A stretch of DNA of 7,745 nt from an uncultured Eubacteriales bacterium (GTDB lineage: Bacteria > Bacillota > Clostridia > Lachnospirales > Anaerotignaceae): assembly GCA_959604475.1 (NCBI GenBank), contig CAUHBX010000034.1, positions 1 through 7,745 on the forward strand. The letters are read 5' to 3'. The position numbers and the translations under genes were made by a program. This document shows, in pieces, positions 1 to 6,480 of the stretch (position 1 is its first letter; every line of letters begins with the position of its first letter). The notes below the pieces were generated by a model, which saw only the letters and a list, made by a program, of their open reading frames with translations, did no database searches and was not told where the DNA came from.

Positions 1-222
1 GAGGTGTTTGGCACTGGCATTCTCGGAGGAATGCTTTGCTACCCAGTTGCAACCCTTTTAATGGGTAAGGAGGCCGCTCTGTTTACATATGTTATGCCAT
101 TTTTTATAAGCACGGCAGGAGGATCCATAATAGCGGCTTTCATTCTCTACAGCATGCAGAAAACAGGCGCTCTTAGTTATATAAAGGGAATGATGAACGG
201 CAGCGAAAAAAAACATATTTGA
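1..222 (+). CDS. thiW: ThiW-like ECF transporter S component (partial, C-terminus)
   Basis: The reading frame is open from the first base, so only the last 73 codons of a gene starting outside the window are present. The protein is hydrophobic, with a glycine-rich segment (GTGILGGMLCYPVA), a segment reading FTYVMPFFISTAGGSIIAA, a further membrane stretch and a short polar tail ending EKKHI. This matches my memory of the C-terminus of ThiW, the membrane substrate-binding (S) component of an energy-coupling-factor transporter thought to import the thiazole precursor of thiamine. In such systems it docks on a shared EcfT/EcfA module encoded elsewhere. The nearby minus-strand tenA-thiZ-thiX genes, which handle the pyrimidine half of thiamine, support the call. 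The docking region and start are not visible. It could be another small ECF S component, but the motif wording favours ThiW. The gene converges on the ANTAR gene and ends at a shared hairpin. Confidence 0.82.
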   Translation, partial: EVFGTGILGGMLCYPVATLLMGKEAALFTYVMPFFISTAGGSIIAAFILYSMQKTGALSYIKGMMNGSEKKHI

Positions 223-226
223 TATG

Positions 227-264
227 TAAAAAGGCTCGTCTTAACAGACAGAGCCTTAAATTTT
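227..264. terminator. Bidirectional intrinsic terminator between thiW and the ANTAR gene
   Basis: Perfect arms AAGGCTC (231-237) and GAGCCTT (251-257) enclose an inner GTCT/AGAC stem with a TAAC loop and one bulged A at 250. The hairpin is flanked by an A-run on the left and TTAAATTTT on the right, so it can end transcription from both sides. It lies between two convergent genes, where a shared terminator is expected. Confidence 0.85.
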
Positions 265-275
265 GTAATATGTAA

Positions 276-812
276 TCAATTATACGAATTAATTATAAGT
301 CTTGCAGTGGATATAAGCTTAAAACCTGAATCCATACTTTTTTTCTGTATAAATCTGTGGGCCTCAGGTTCAGTCATAGCGCATTTGTCCATGAGTATTT
401 GCTTCGCCTGCTGTATCAGTTCCCTTTCTTCATCAGACCTTTTAGGCTTTGACACCGCAATTTTATTCTCTTCCATGCTTATAAGCATATTTACAGAAGA
501 AATTAAATCAGTTCTCTTAACCGGAGTCGGCAGCTTACACAGGCTTTCATTTTCACACAGTTCCAAGAGCGTCGGCTGGGCAATAACCAGCGTCAGCGCT
601 ATATCGTCTATATCATAAGCTAAATCGTCAGCAGTCATATCCACAAGCTTATAACCGCAAATTACAATACCTCCGCCAATTGCACGTATTGCGCGTATAG
701 CATCTTTGCCGGTTTTACATAGCCTTTTAGGGTTAAATCCGCTCATTTCAAGCAGTTCAGCAATACGGTTTCGGTTGTTGTCATTACCGAAAGCTATTAC
801 TATTTTATCCAT
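276..812 (-). CDS. ANTAR-domain response regulator with degenerate receiver
   Basis: A 178-residue protein. Residues 3-112 look like a CheY-type receiver fold (KIVIAF, GGGIVICGYKL, LTLVIAQ). Residues 126-178 form an ANTAR domain (QAKQILMDKCAMTEPEAHRFIQ, then ISTARLII), the RNA-binding module of EutV/AmiR/NasR-type antiterminators. ANTAR proteins usually bind paired hexaloop hairpins in leaders and stop a terminator forming. The acidic N-terminal pocket is weak. The position expected to hold the phospho-accepting Asp after the third strand appears to be Gly53, so I infer a pseudo-receiver not controlled by ordinary phosphorylation. The ATG at 812 follows AGGGGG with an 8-base gap. The gene has its own perfect-consensus promoter and a palindrome in its leader resembling the operators at 6220-6814. 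No histidine kinase lies beside it, and I found no clear ANTAR target hairpin pair in this window. The domain call is firm; the targets are unknown. Confidence 0.9.
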   Translation of the reverse strand: MDKIVIAFGNDNNRNRIAELLEMSGFNPKRLCKTGKDAIRAIRAIGGGIVICGYKLVDMTADDLAYDIDDIALTLVIAQPTLLELCENESLCKLPTPVKRTDLISSVNMLISMEENKIAVSKPKRSDEERELIQQAKQILMDKCAMTEPEAHRFIQKKSMDSGFKLISTARLIINSYN

Positions 813-829
813 ACTGCCGGCCCCCTCGT

Positions 830-847
830 ATTGATAATACTACCAAT
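830..847 (-). promoter_or_regulatory. Operator-like imperfect palindrome in the ANTAR gene leader
   Basis: On the minus strand this reads ATTGGTAGTATTATCAAT. The left ten bases, ATTGGTAGTA, are identical to those of two operators in the right part (6218-6227 and 6773-6782); the right half is degenerate. Read as TGGTAGTATTA its centre lies 26 bases downstream of the -10, close to the 23-24 bases at the other three promoters. It sits between the inferred start of transcription and the ribosome site, where a bound repressor would block elongation or initiation. It could be chance similarity. Confidence 0.4.
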
Positions 848-865
848 TAACAATTTTGTACTTTG

Positions 866-894
866 ATTATAAAACCAGTAAAATTCTGTGTCAA
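866..894 (-). promoter_or_regulatory. Consensus sigma-A promoter of the ANTAR gene
   Basis: Minus-strand TTGACA (889-894), a 17-base spacer and TATAAT (866-871): both hexamers and the spacing match the consensus exactly. Transcription should begin near 859, giving a leader of about 47 nt before the ATG at 812. It shows the ANTAR gene need not depend on read-through from the thiX operon. Confidence 0.88.
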
Positions 895-940
895 ATAGAT
901 AAAAAAGCAACCGGGCTAAAACATTTTATATAATTTATAC

Positions 941-973
941 AAAAAACTAGGAGATAATTCCACATACATCCTA
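941..973 (-). terminator. Possible weak terminator after thiX
   Basis: On the minus strand TAGGA (973-969) can pair with TCCTA (952-948), followed directly by G and a run of six T (946-941). The stem is only five pairs with a large loop, so it is weak. It sits just past the thiX stop and ahead of the ANTAR promoter, where a terminator would be expected. Confidence 0.35.
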
Positions 974-986
974 TACATCAATATAA

Positions 987-1736
987 TTACAATTCCTTTC
1001 TCCAGGTAATAACTCTTTTTTCAAATATATTGATAATTGCAACGGCAAGCATAGCGACCGCTGAAAGCAATACTATAGGAGCGAATACTCCCGCCCCGTC
1101 AAGCTGCGTCATCATTCTTTTGCTGAAATACCCAAGTCCGCTCTGCGCCCCGAGCCATTCAGCTATAGCCGCGCCTATTACGCTTAGCGGAACCGACATT
1201 TTTATTGCTGAAAAGAAATTTGGAAGAGCGGTAGGAAGCTTTAGAATAAAAAACACATCTTTTTTTGTAGCGCCATAAGTTATTATCATTTCTTCCATTT
1301 CTCTTTTAGACGACTTAAAGCCATCAAATACAGTTATAGTTATCGGAAAAAATGTCATTAATATCGTAACAAGAACCTTGCTCCATATGGAATAGCCGAA
1401 CCATAGTATAAACAACGGCGCAATTGCTGTAGTCGGTATTGTCTGAGACGCAATTATAATCGGATAAAGAGCCCTTTCGGCCTTAGGAAACGAATCCATA
1501 ATTACAGCAAGCGCAATACCAAGCACAACTGATATAACAAGACCCAGCAGCGTCACTCCCATTGTAGCAGGAAGATGAACAGTAAAAAGCGGCACTCTCA
1601 ATTCCCAAAGCTTCCTCAGCACCTGAACTGGTGTTGGAAGAATATAGGCGGCATTTATTCCAAGTGCAGCAAACTCCCATATCATAATGAGCGCAAGGGT
1701 CAGTATAAGGGAGGGCAGATTGAATTTATTTTTCAT
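987..1736 (-). CDS. thiX: ABC transporter permease, thiamine-precursor type (ThiX-like)
   Basis: A membrane protein of 249 residues (251 from the ATG at 1742) with an N-terminal membrane segment (about 8-27) and further segments near 60-80, 92-112, 119-139 and 215-238. The cytoplasmic EAA loop, which docks on the ATPase, is visible at about 148-172 (EEMIITYGATKKDVFFILKL). This is the MetI-like inner-membrane fold of SsuC/TauC/ThiX permeases. Substrate is assigned from context: it follows thiZ and tenA, and thiXYZ systems import an aminopyrimidine precursor of thiamine. I chose the ATG at 1736 because AGAGGG directly abuts the ATG at 1742 but sits six bases before the second ATG. The gene overlaps the 3' end of thiZ, suggesting translational coupling. 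No substrate-binding ThiY is next to it. A sulfonate- or nitrate-type substrate cannot be excluded from the permease alone. Confidence 0.85.
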   Translation of the reverse strand: MKNKFNLPSLILTLALIMIWEFAALGINAAYILPTPVQVLRKLWELRVPLFTVHLPATMGVTLLGLVISVVLGIALAVIMDSFPKAERALYPIIIASQTIPTTAIAPLFILWFGYSIWSKVLVTILMTFFPITITVFDGFKSSKREMEEMIITYGATKKDVFFILKLPTALPNFFSAIKMSVPLSVIGAAIAEWLGAQSGLGYFSKRMMTQLDGAGVFAPIVLLSAVAMLAVAIINIFEKRVITWRKEL

Positions 1737-2484
1737 TTTCATCCCTCTTTCTGAGCTTTGATATGAGAGTTTCCTTCAAGTCGGCTACTTCGGGCCTTTT
1801 AAGGTCAACTCTTTTTCTCGGATAATCCATTGGGACGTTTATGCTTTCCATAGACGAAAAAGGCCTGTCCTGAATTACAAATATTCTTTTTGAAAGGAAA
1901 ACAGCCTCTTCAACGTCATGGGTAATAAATATTATGGTCTTGCCTGAGTTCTGCCATTGAGAAAGCAGCCATTCCTGCATGTCAACCCTTGTAAGATAAT
2001 CAAGTGCGGAAAACGGCTCGTCAAGCAAAAGCATATCAGCTCCGGCAAGCAGCGTGCGAGCAAATGCCACCCTCTGCTTCATGCCGCCTGACAGGTCCTT
2101 CGGAAATTTATCAATATAGTCGATAAGTCCTACCTGCTTAAGCGCTTCTCTGCATTTTTCTTCCTGCTCAGTCTTTGGAACATTCATTATTTCCATTGGC
2201 AGACAGACATTTTTCTCTATAGTCCGCCAAGGCAGGAGCAAATCCTTCTGTGGCATAAACGAGCTGTAATTCTTCTGTTTTTCTATTGAAACTCCGTTTA
2301 CCAGTATTTCGCCCGACTGAGGCTTTTCCAATCCGTTTATAAGCCTGAATAGCGTGCTTTTGCCGCATCCGCTCGCCCCTATTACGGAAACAAACTCACC
2401 GTCGTTAACTGAAAAGTTTAAATCGGAAACCATCGGAAACTCGTCTTCTTCATACTGGAACGAAACATTGCGAAACTCCAGCAT
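1726..2484 (-). CDS. thiZ: ABC transporter ATPase, thiamine-precursor type (ThiZ-like)
   Basis: A 252-residue nucleotide-binding subunit with every core ATPase motif intact: Walker A GASGCGKST (36-44), Q-loop Gln79 in MPQKDLLLPW, signature LSGGMKQR (131-138), Walker B MLLLDEP (151-157), D-loop SALD (159-162) and switch His189 in ITHDVEEA. The sequence type is that of the nitrate/sulfonate/taurine/HMP importer group. It would drive uptake through the ThiX permease encoded next, and its position between tenA and thiX is the main reason for the ThiZ label. Its ribosome site AAGGAG lies inside the last codons of tenA, eight bases before the ATG, and only two bases separate the genes, so translation is probably coupled. 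Function as an importer ATPase is secure; the substrate is inferred from neighbours. Confidence 0.88.
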   Translation of the reverse strand: MLEFRNVSFQYEEDEFPMVSDLNFSVNDGEFVSVIGASGCGKSTLFRLINGLEKPQSGEILVNGVSIEKQKNYSSFMPQKDLLLPWRTIEKNVCLPMEIMNVPKTEQEEKCREALKQVGLIDYIDKFPKDLSGGMKQRVAFARTLLAGADMLLLDEPFSALDYLTRVDMQEWLLSQWQNSGKTIIFITHDVEEAVFLSKRIFVIQDRPFSSMESINVPMDYPRKRVDLKRPEVADLKETLISKLRKRDENEK

Positions 2485-2486
2485 CT

Positions 2487-3146
2487 CTACATCTCCTTAT
2501 TGTATGCCATATCCCAGAAGCCATATTCATATCTGCTGCAGTTCATAAATACCTCTTCAAGGTATACGGCTTTCTCCTCTGATATATTTTCTCCTAGCTC
2601 ATTTACCATATCAATAATATCCGCAGTATTAGCTCTATAATCCTCGCAGGAATATCCCTCAATCCATTCACCAAAGGTTATGTTTTCCAAAGCCCCTGGG
2701 ACATCAGCGTGATGTTCGCCTATAAACTGATAGCTCCATGCGCAGCTTAAAACAGCCACAAGTATATCCAGGACATCCCCCTTAAACGCCACGTCAAGCA
2801 TATAAGAAGTATACGACTGGTTAAGAAGGGCCGTTTTTGCATCAGCTATCTCTTCGGCTGTTATTCCGAGTCTGGACATATATTTTTTATGTATTTCCAT
2901 TTCTCCATCCAGAGTTTCCTTTACCATTAATGCAAAGCTGCGCATAACATCTTCCCTGGGGCTTTTTACTATACCCAGCGCAAATACCTTGGAATACTCA
3001 AGAAGGTATCGGTAATCCTGTATCATATAAAATCTGAACTTGTCCATATCGAGGCTTCCCTCTGCAATACCTCTGACAAATGGATGCTCAAGGTAGCTGT
3101 CCCATAATTTTTCCGCAGTTTTATAAAGTCTGTCAGCAAGTTTCAT
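2487..3146 (-). CDS. tenA: TenA family thiaminase II / aminopyrimidine aminohydrolase
   Basis: A 219-residue protein of the usual TenA length. TenA hydrolyses 4-amino-5-aminomethyl-2-methylpyrimidine to HMP, salvaging the pyrimidine of degraded thiamine, and can cleave thiamine. The residues known from the Bacillus subtilis enzyme are present at matching positions: Asp44 and Tyr47 in QDYRYLLEY, Tyr112 in SYTSYM, the nucleophile Cys135 with Tyr139 in SCAWSYQ, and a C-terminal Glu207 in YEYGFWDMAY. It should therefore be active and cytoplasmic. The ATG at 3146 is preceded by AAAGGA, which overlaps the malQ stop codon region 12 bases upstream. It is followed after two bases by thiZ. The tenA-thiZ-thiX order fits import of a degraded thiamine precursor followed by deamination. 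No TPP riboswitch is seen just ahead of it because it lies inside a longer operon. Confidence 0.95.
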   Translation of the reverse strand: MKLADRLYKTAEKLWDSYLEHPFVRGIAEGSLDMDKFRFYMIQDYRYLLEYSKVFALGIVKSPREDVMRSFALMVKETLDGEMEIHKKYMSRLGITAEEIADAKTALLNQSYTSYMLDVAFKGDVLDILVAVLSCAWSYQFIGEHHADVPGALENITFGEWIEGYSCEDYRANTADIIDMVNELGENISEEKAVYLEEVFMNCSRYEYGFWDMAYNKEM

Positions 3147-3158
3147 AATATCATCCTT

Positions 3159-4631
3159 TCAGGCTCGTCCATAAAGTTTTGTCATTCCCGCAATTTTTTC
3201 AGCAAGCTTATCGGTGGCCGCCCCGTCTTGCATTCTCCATTTCCAGTTTCCTTCAGCAATACCTGGTATATTTGTTCTGGCCTCCTGCCCAAGATTAAGA
3301 TAATCCTGCATTTGCGTAACGAATAAATCCGCCACAGAAGCCATGCCGCCACGGATAATGCCAAAATTAAAGTCATCCCTTGCGTTCATACCAAAGTATT
3401 CCCTTGCAAACTCTATCTCCTTTTTATTTCCGTTGTTCTTCCATTCTGTAAGGGTAGCGTTGTCATGGGTGCCGCCATAGCAGACACAATTTTTGTTGTA
3501 TTTATGAGGAAGATAAGCACTGTCCCCGCTCTCATCAAATGCGAACTCAAGCACCTTCATTCCCGGAAAGCCGGAGTCCTTTAAAAGCTGTCTTACTTCA
3601 TCAGTAAGTATACCAAGGTCCTCGGCTATTATCTCTATTCCGCCAAACCAGCCCTTTATCCTTGTTAAAAAATCAAGGCCAGGCCCTTTTCTCCATTGTC
3701 CATTGACCGCTGTTTTATCTTTTGAGGGAACAGCCCAGTAGCTTTCTAATCCCCTGAAGTGGTCTATCCTTATTACATCAAACAATTTTCTGGCTCCGTC
3801 AATTCTTCTTATCCACCAGCCGTAGCCGTCGTTTTTCATAGCTTCCCAATCGTAGAGGGGGTTTCCCCAAAGCTGACCGTTTACCGAAAAATAGTCCGGC
3901 GGAACCCCGGCTACTTCAATAGGCATTTTTTTGTCGTCTAATAAAAAGTTTTCAGGAGAAGACCATACGTCGGCTGAATCCATTGCTACATAGATTGGAA
4001 GGTCTCCTATAAACTTTACATTATTTTCATAAGCATATTTTTTTAGGCTGTGCCACTGGCTGAAAAACAAATATTGAACATATATATGAAAGTCTATTTC
4101 ATTTTTCAGCTTCTCCCTATATCTGTCTACAGCAGTTTTTTCCCTCATTTTAATATCTTCATCCCATGCGTACCAAGGAACCATATTAAATTGCTCCTTT
4201 AAAGCAGTATAAAGAGCATAGTCGTATATCCATCCTGAGTTATCCTCAGCGAAGTCCGACACTTCTTCCTTAATTGATTTATATCCGTTTTTGAAGGCTT
4301 TTTTCAGTACTATCGGCCTGTGCTTTTGAATTTTTGAATAATCTACGTTTCCGCTGCCCCAGTCAAACTCCTTTAAATCATTCGCATTAATAAGCCCGTC
4401 ATCCAGAAGCATATTTAAATCTATAAAATAAGGATTTCCTGCAAAGGTAGAGCTGCTGGAATAGGGCGAATTTCCGCAGCTTGTAGGGCCAAGGGGCAGA
4501 ACCTGCCAATATTTCTGTTTTGCCTTATTTAAAAAATCAACAAAATCACGCGCTTCCCTGCCAAATGTACCTATGCCGTAATTTCCCGGCAGTGAAAATA
4601 TCGGCATTATGATGCCGCTTGCTCTATCCAT
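3159..4631 (-). CDS. malQ: 4-alpha-glucanotransferase (amylomaltase, GH77)
   Basis: A 490-residue protein of normal GH77 length. It transfers alpha-1,4-glucan segments between malto-oligosaccharides, releasing glucose in maltodextrin or glycogen metabolism in the cytoplasm. The family opening (SGIIMPIFSLPGNYGIGTFG, residues 5-24) and the substrate loop region ending GNPLYDW are present. The catalytic residues are visible: nucleophile Asp290 in RIDHFRG, acid/base Glu337 in EDLG and transition-state stabiliser Asp390 in GTHDN. It is a bacterial short type without an N-terminal extension. The ATG at 4631 has GGAG eight bases upstream, in the 13-base gap after the MATE gene, and only 12 bases separate its stop from tenA, so it appears co-transcribed with both. 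No other starch or maltose gene is in the window, which makes its place between a drug-type exporter and thiamine genes odd. Confidence 0.96.
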   Translation of the reverse strand: MDRASGIIMPIFSLPGNYGIGTFGREARDFVDFLNKAKQKYWQVLPLGPTSCGNSPYSSSSTFAGNPYFIDLNMLLDDGLINANDLKEFDWGSGNVDYSKIQKHRPIVLKKAFKNGYKSIKEEVSDFAEDNSGWIYDYALYTALKEQFNMVPWYAWDEDIKMREKTAVDRYREKLKNEIDFHIYVQYLFFSQWHSLKKYAYENNVKFIGDLPIYVAMDSADVWSSPENFLLDDKKMPIEVAGVPPDYFSVNGQLWGNPLYDWEAMKNDGYGWWIRRIDGARKLFDVIRIDHFRGLESYWAVPSKDKTAVNGQWRKGPGLDFLTRIKGWFGGIEIIAEDLGILTDEVRQLLKDSGFPGMKVLEFAFDESGDSAYLPHKYNKNCVCYGGTHDNATLTEWKNNGNKKEIEFAREYFGMNARDDFNFGIIRGGMASVADLFVTQMQDYLNLGQEARTNIPGIAEGNWKWRMQDGAATDKLAEKIAGMTKLYGRA

Positions 4632-4644
4632 AAAATTATCTCCG

Positions 4645-6018
4645 TCAAATTATTTTTACCTGTGTCCATTTGCCTTTTCTATATCTTGTTACAAAGAATA
4701 TAGACCTCACAAACCAGTCTATAATCATCGCTACCCATACTCCCATTACACCCATATTGAAAACGCTTCCCATTAGTATACCAAAGCCGATACGGAAAAT
4801 CCACATTGATGCTACACTTACAATCATGGTAAACTTCGCGTCATTGGACGCTCTCAAGGTATTAGGAAGTGTAAAGGCAATAGGCCATATTAGCAGAGCG
4901 AAAAATCCATGCATAGTAAGTATCTCTTCCGCAAGTATACCTGTCTCGGCAGAAAGTCCATATGTCTTTATAATTAACGGCAGAATGAGGAAAATAGCTA
5001 TATTAAGCACTATATGCATTATATATGTAAGTCCTACCAGCTTCTTTGTAAAATATCTTGCCTGGTCATAACTTCCCGCGCCAACACACCGGCTTATAAC
5101 CGTTACAACCGCAAAGCCCATAGATAAGCCCGGCATCACCTGAAATGTACTAATTACGTTGCCAACGGCATTGGCCGCAACCGCCGCTGTGCCAAGTCCT
5201 GAGATAAAACTCATTAACATTATTTTGCCAAGCTGGAAAAGGCTGTTTTCAACTCCATTAGGTATACCTATTTTAAGTATTCTCTTAATCATATCCTTAT
5301 CTAATTTAGGACTGTATTTACGGCTAAGATGTATATTCAAGGTTTGTTTTTTCAACAGCTTGATAATTACAAATGCAGCTATCATTCTACTTACAAGTGT
5401 AGGTATTGCTACACCTTCTACCCCGCAGTGAAGTCCATAGATAAGTACTGCGTTTCCAATTACATTTATAGCATTCATAAGTATTGACGTATTCATGGAT
5501 ATTCTGGTATTACCCATAGCCCTGAACATCGCAGCGCCGCAGTTATAAATAGCCAAAAAGGGAATGGCGGCAAATACTATAAGAAGATAAGTGTTAGCAT
5601 ATCCTTTAACGTCCGGCTCTATCCTTCCAAAGAGTCCGTTTAATATAAAGCCCCTTCCAAGATACATAACTGCCATAACAGCAAGAGACAAAACTACAGT
5701 TAAATTTAAAAGCTGGTCACAGGTCTTGCAGGCATCATCCGGCCTTTTACTTCCCAGATACTGTCCAGCTACAATCGCCCCTCCAGTAGCTACTGAAGAA
5801 AAAATATAAAACAGCAGTATATTTATTGAATCAACAAGAGATACAGCAGAAACCGCCGCCTCTCCCACCGAAGCAACCATAATGGAATCCGCCATACCTA
5901 CCATAATAGACAGCAACTGTTCTATTATAAGCGGAAATATAAGCTTTCTAAGGTCAGTGTTTGAAAATAAAAGATTTTTTTCTCCGATAGTGCTTTTTAA
6001 TGCAGTTCCCATAACCAT
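4645..6018 (-). CDS. MATE family efflux transporter
   Basis: An integral membrane protein of about 457 residues, typical of MATE exporters, which use a sodium or proton gradient to expel drugs or metabolites. It has two homologous halves of six membrane segments. The first half opens with LIIEQLLSIMVGMADSIMVA and a GEAAVSAVSLVDSI segment, and has GQYLGSKRPDDA after segment two. The second half opens near PNGVENSLFQLGKIMLMSFI with AAVAANAVGNVIS. The substrate cannot be read from sequence. The frame stays open to a TTG at 6030, but that codon has no ribosome site. I prefer the ATG at 6018, with ATG 6012 also plausible since AAAGTGAG precedes both. It is the first gene of the minus-strand run leading into malQ and tenA. 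It might export something linked to this metabolism, but proximity is the only argument. Confidence 0.93.
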   Translation of the reverse strand: MVMGTALKSTIGEKNLLFSNTDLRKLIFPLIIEQLLSIMVGMADSIMVASVGEAAVSAVSLVDSINILLFYIFSSVATGGAIVAGQYLGSKRPDDACKTCDQLLNLTVVLSLAVMAVMYLGRGFILNGLFGRIEPDVKGYANTYLLIVFAAIPFLAIYNCGAAMFRAMGNTRISMNTSILMNAINVIGNAVLIYGLHCGVEGVAIPTLVSRMIAAFVIIKLLKKQTLNIHLSRKYSPKLDKDMIKRILKIGIPNGVENSLFQLGKIMLMSFISGLGTAAVAANAVGNVISTFQVMPGLSMGFAVVTVISRCVGAGSYDQARYFTKKLVGLTYIMHIVLNIAIFLILPLIIKTYGLSAETGILAEEILTMHGFFALLIWPIAFTLPNTLRASNDAKFTMIVSVASMWIFRIGFGILMGSVFNMGVMGVWVAMIIDWFVRSIFFVTRYRKGKWTQVKII

Positions 6019-6064
6019 ACTCACTTTCAAATATCAATAAATACAATAACAAAAAATCTGTTAT

Positions 6065-6093
6065 ATTATACTCCTTTTTAGTTTTAAATCCAA
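6065..6093 (-). promoter_or_regulatory. Candidate promoter of the MATE-malQ-tenA-thiZX operon
   Basis: On the minus strand there is a perfect TATAAT (6065-6070), a 17-base spacer and a poor -35, TTGGAT (6088-6093, three of six consensus bases). Transcription would start near 6058, about 40 nt before the preferred MATE start. The weak -35 suggests help from an activator or a low basal rate. No TPP-riboswitch-like sequence lies in the leader or within the 150 bases upstream. Confidence 0.55.
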
Positions 6094-6103
6094 GTGTATA
6101 CAC
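6094..6103. promoter_or_regulatory. Perfect 10-bp palindrome abutting the MATE promoter -35
   Basis: GTGTATACAC is fully self-complementary and begins one base upstream of the predicted -35 hexamer on the minus strand. That position suits an activator or repressor site. It differs from the TGGTAGTACCA operators, so it would serve another regulator. A palindrome this short can also be chance. Confidence 0.3.
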
Positions 6104-6202
6104 AAGTAAATATTTTTTAAAGCCATTTTTTGCGTACTACTGTTACTATATAAATCAATACGGCTTAATTTAAAAATATTTTAACTTTTTTTCGAAAACC
6201 TA

Positions 6203-6231
6203 TTGACAAATCATCTTATTGGTAGTACCAT
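6203..6231 (+). promoter_or_regulatory. Promoter of microprotein unit 1
   Basis: TTGACA (6203-6208) is perfect, the spacer is 17 bases, and TACCAT (6226-6231) keeps the key T, A, A and T of the -10. The -10 is part of the palindrome at 6220-6230, so a bound repressor would compete with RNA polymerase. The same layout recurs at 6758-6786. A separate perfect TATAAT at 6267-6272 lacks a matching -35 and is less likely. Confidence 0.8.
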
Positions 6232-6232
6232 T
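6218..6232. promoter_or_regulatory. Operator 1 of unit 1 (TGGTAGTACCA palindrome)
   Basis: Arms TGGTA and TACCA around a central G (6220-6230), within ATTGGTAGTACCATT. It overlaps the promoter -10. The pattern matches the TNGTNNNACNA consensus known for FadR-subfamily GntR repressors; which regulator binds here is inference. Confidence 0.72.
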
Positions 6233-6247
6233 AACTCAACAAAAGAA

Positions 6248-6262
6248 ATTGGTAGAACCAAT
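6248..6262. promoter_or_regulatory. Operator 2 of unit 1
   Basis: Perfect six-base arms ATTGGT and ACCAAT around AGA. The centre (6255) is 30 bases from operator 1 and 24 bases past the -10, so it lies in the early transcribed region. Two sites about three helical turns apart could be bound cooperatively on one face of the DNA. Confidence 0.72.
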
Positions 6263-6310
6263 AAACTATAATAAAATTTTTATATAAATCATTTGAAAGG
6301 TGGTTATATT

Positions 6311-6454
6311 ATGAAACGATTTACTAAATCAACAACATTTGACGTAAACTATTTATTTAACGGAAACGGTGAAAACAACGGAAGAAACAAACATAAACAA
6401 AGGGACTTTTCCAACGAAGCGATGTTTGATGTAAAAGACTTGATTGAAAAATAA
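6311..6454 (+). CDS. 47-residue microprotein, FTKSTTFDV family (copy 1)
   Basis: A short soluble protein beginning MKRFTKSTTFDVNYLF, then a glycine/asparagine-rich and basic stretch (NGNGENNGRNKHKQRD), ending FSNEAMFDVKDLIEK. I do not recognise the family. It is probably real: AAAGGTGG lies seven bases before the ATG, it is the first gene behind a strong promoter with two operators, and a diverged paralogue at 7143-7283 keeps the core FTKSTTFDV-x-YLF while the rest differs. Codon choices differ between the copies where residues agree (ACT/ACC, GAC/GAT, TTA/CTG), as expected if protein sequence is under selection. There is no cysteine, no signal peptide and no membrane segment. The FDV-x-x-L pattern occurs twice (residues 10-14 and 39-43, TFDVNYL and MFDVKDL), suggesting two similar short helices or binding motifs. 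The conserved head with a variable tail resembles a leader peptide, but no modifying enzyme is present. Confidence 0.8.
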   Translation: MKRFTKSTTFDVNYLFNGNGENNGRNKHKQRDFSNEAMFDVKDLIEK

Positions 6455-6480
6455 GCTTAAGTCAGAAAGGAAGGATACAT

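Noticed and set aside
307..618. 103-codon plus-strand frame opposite the ANTAR gene
   Set aside because: Shadow of a clear domain-bearing gene on the other strand; serine-rich with no recognisable motif.
4670..5071. 133-codon plus-strand frame opposite the MATE gene
   Set aside because: Shadow frame; the minus strand has a full MATE transporter with family motifs across the same bases.
6131..6146. Further operator candidate with GTAGTAC on the minus strand
   Set aside because: Only the central seven bases match; the TGG and CCA arms are missing and it has no fixed position relative to a promoter.
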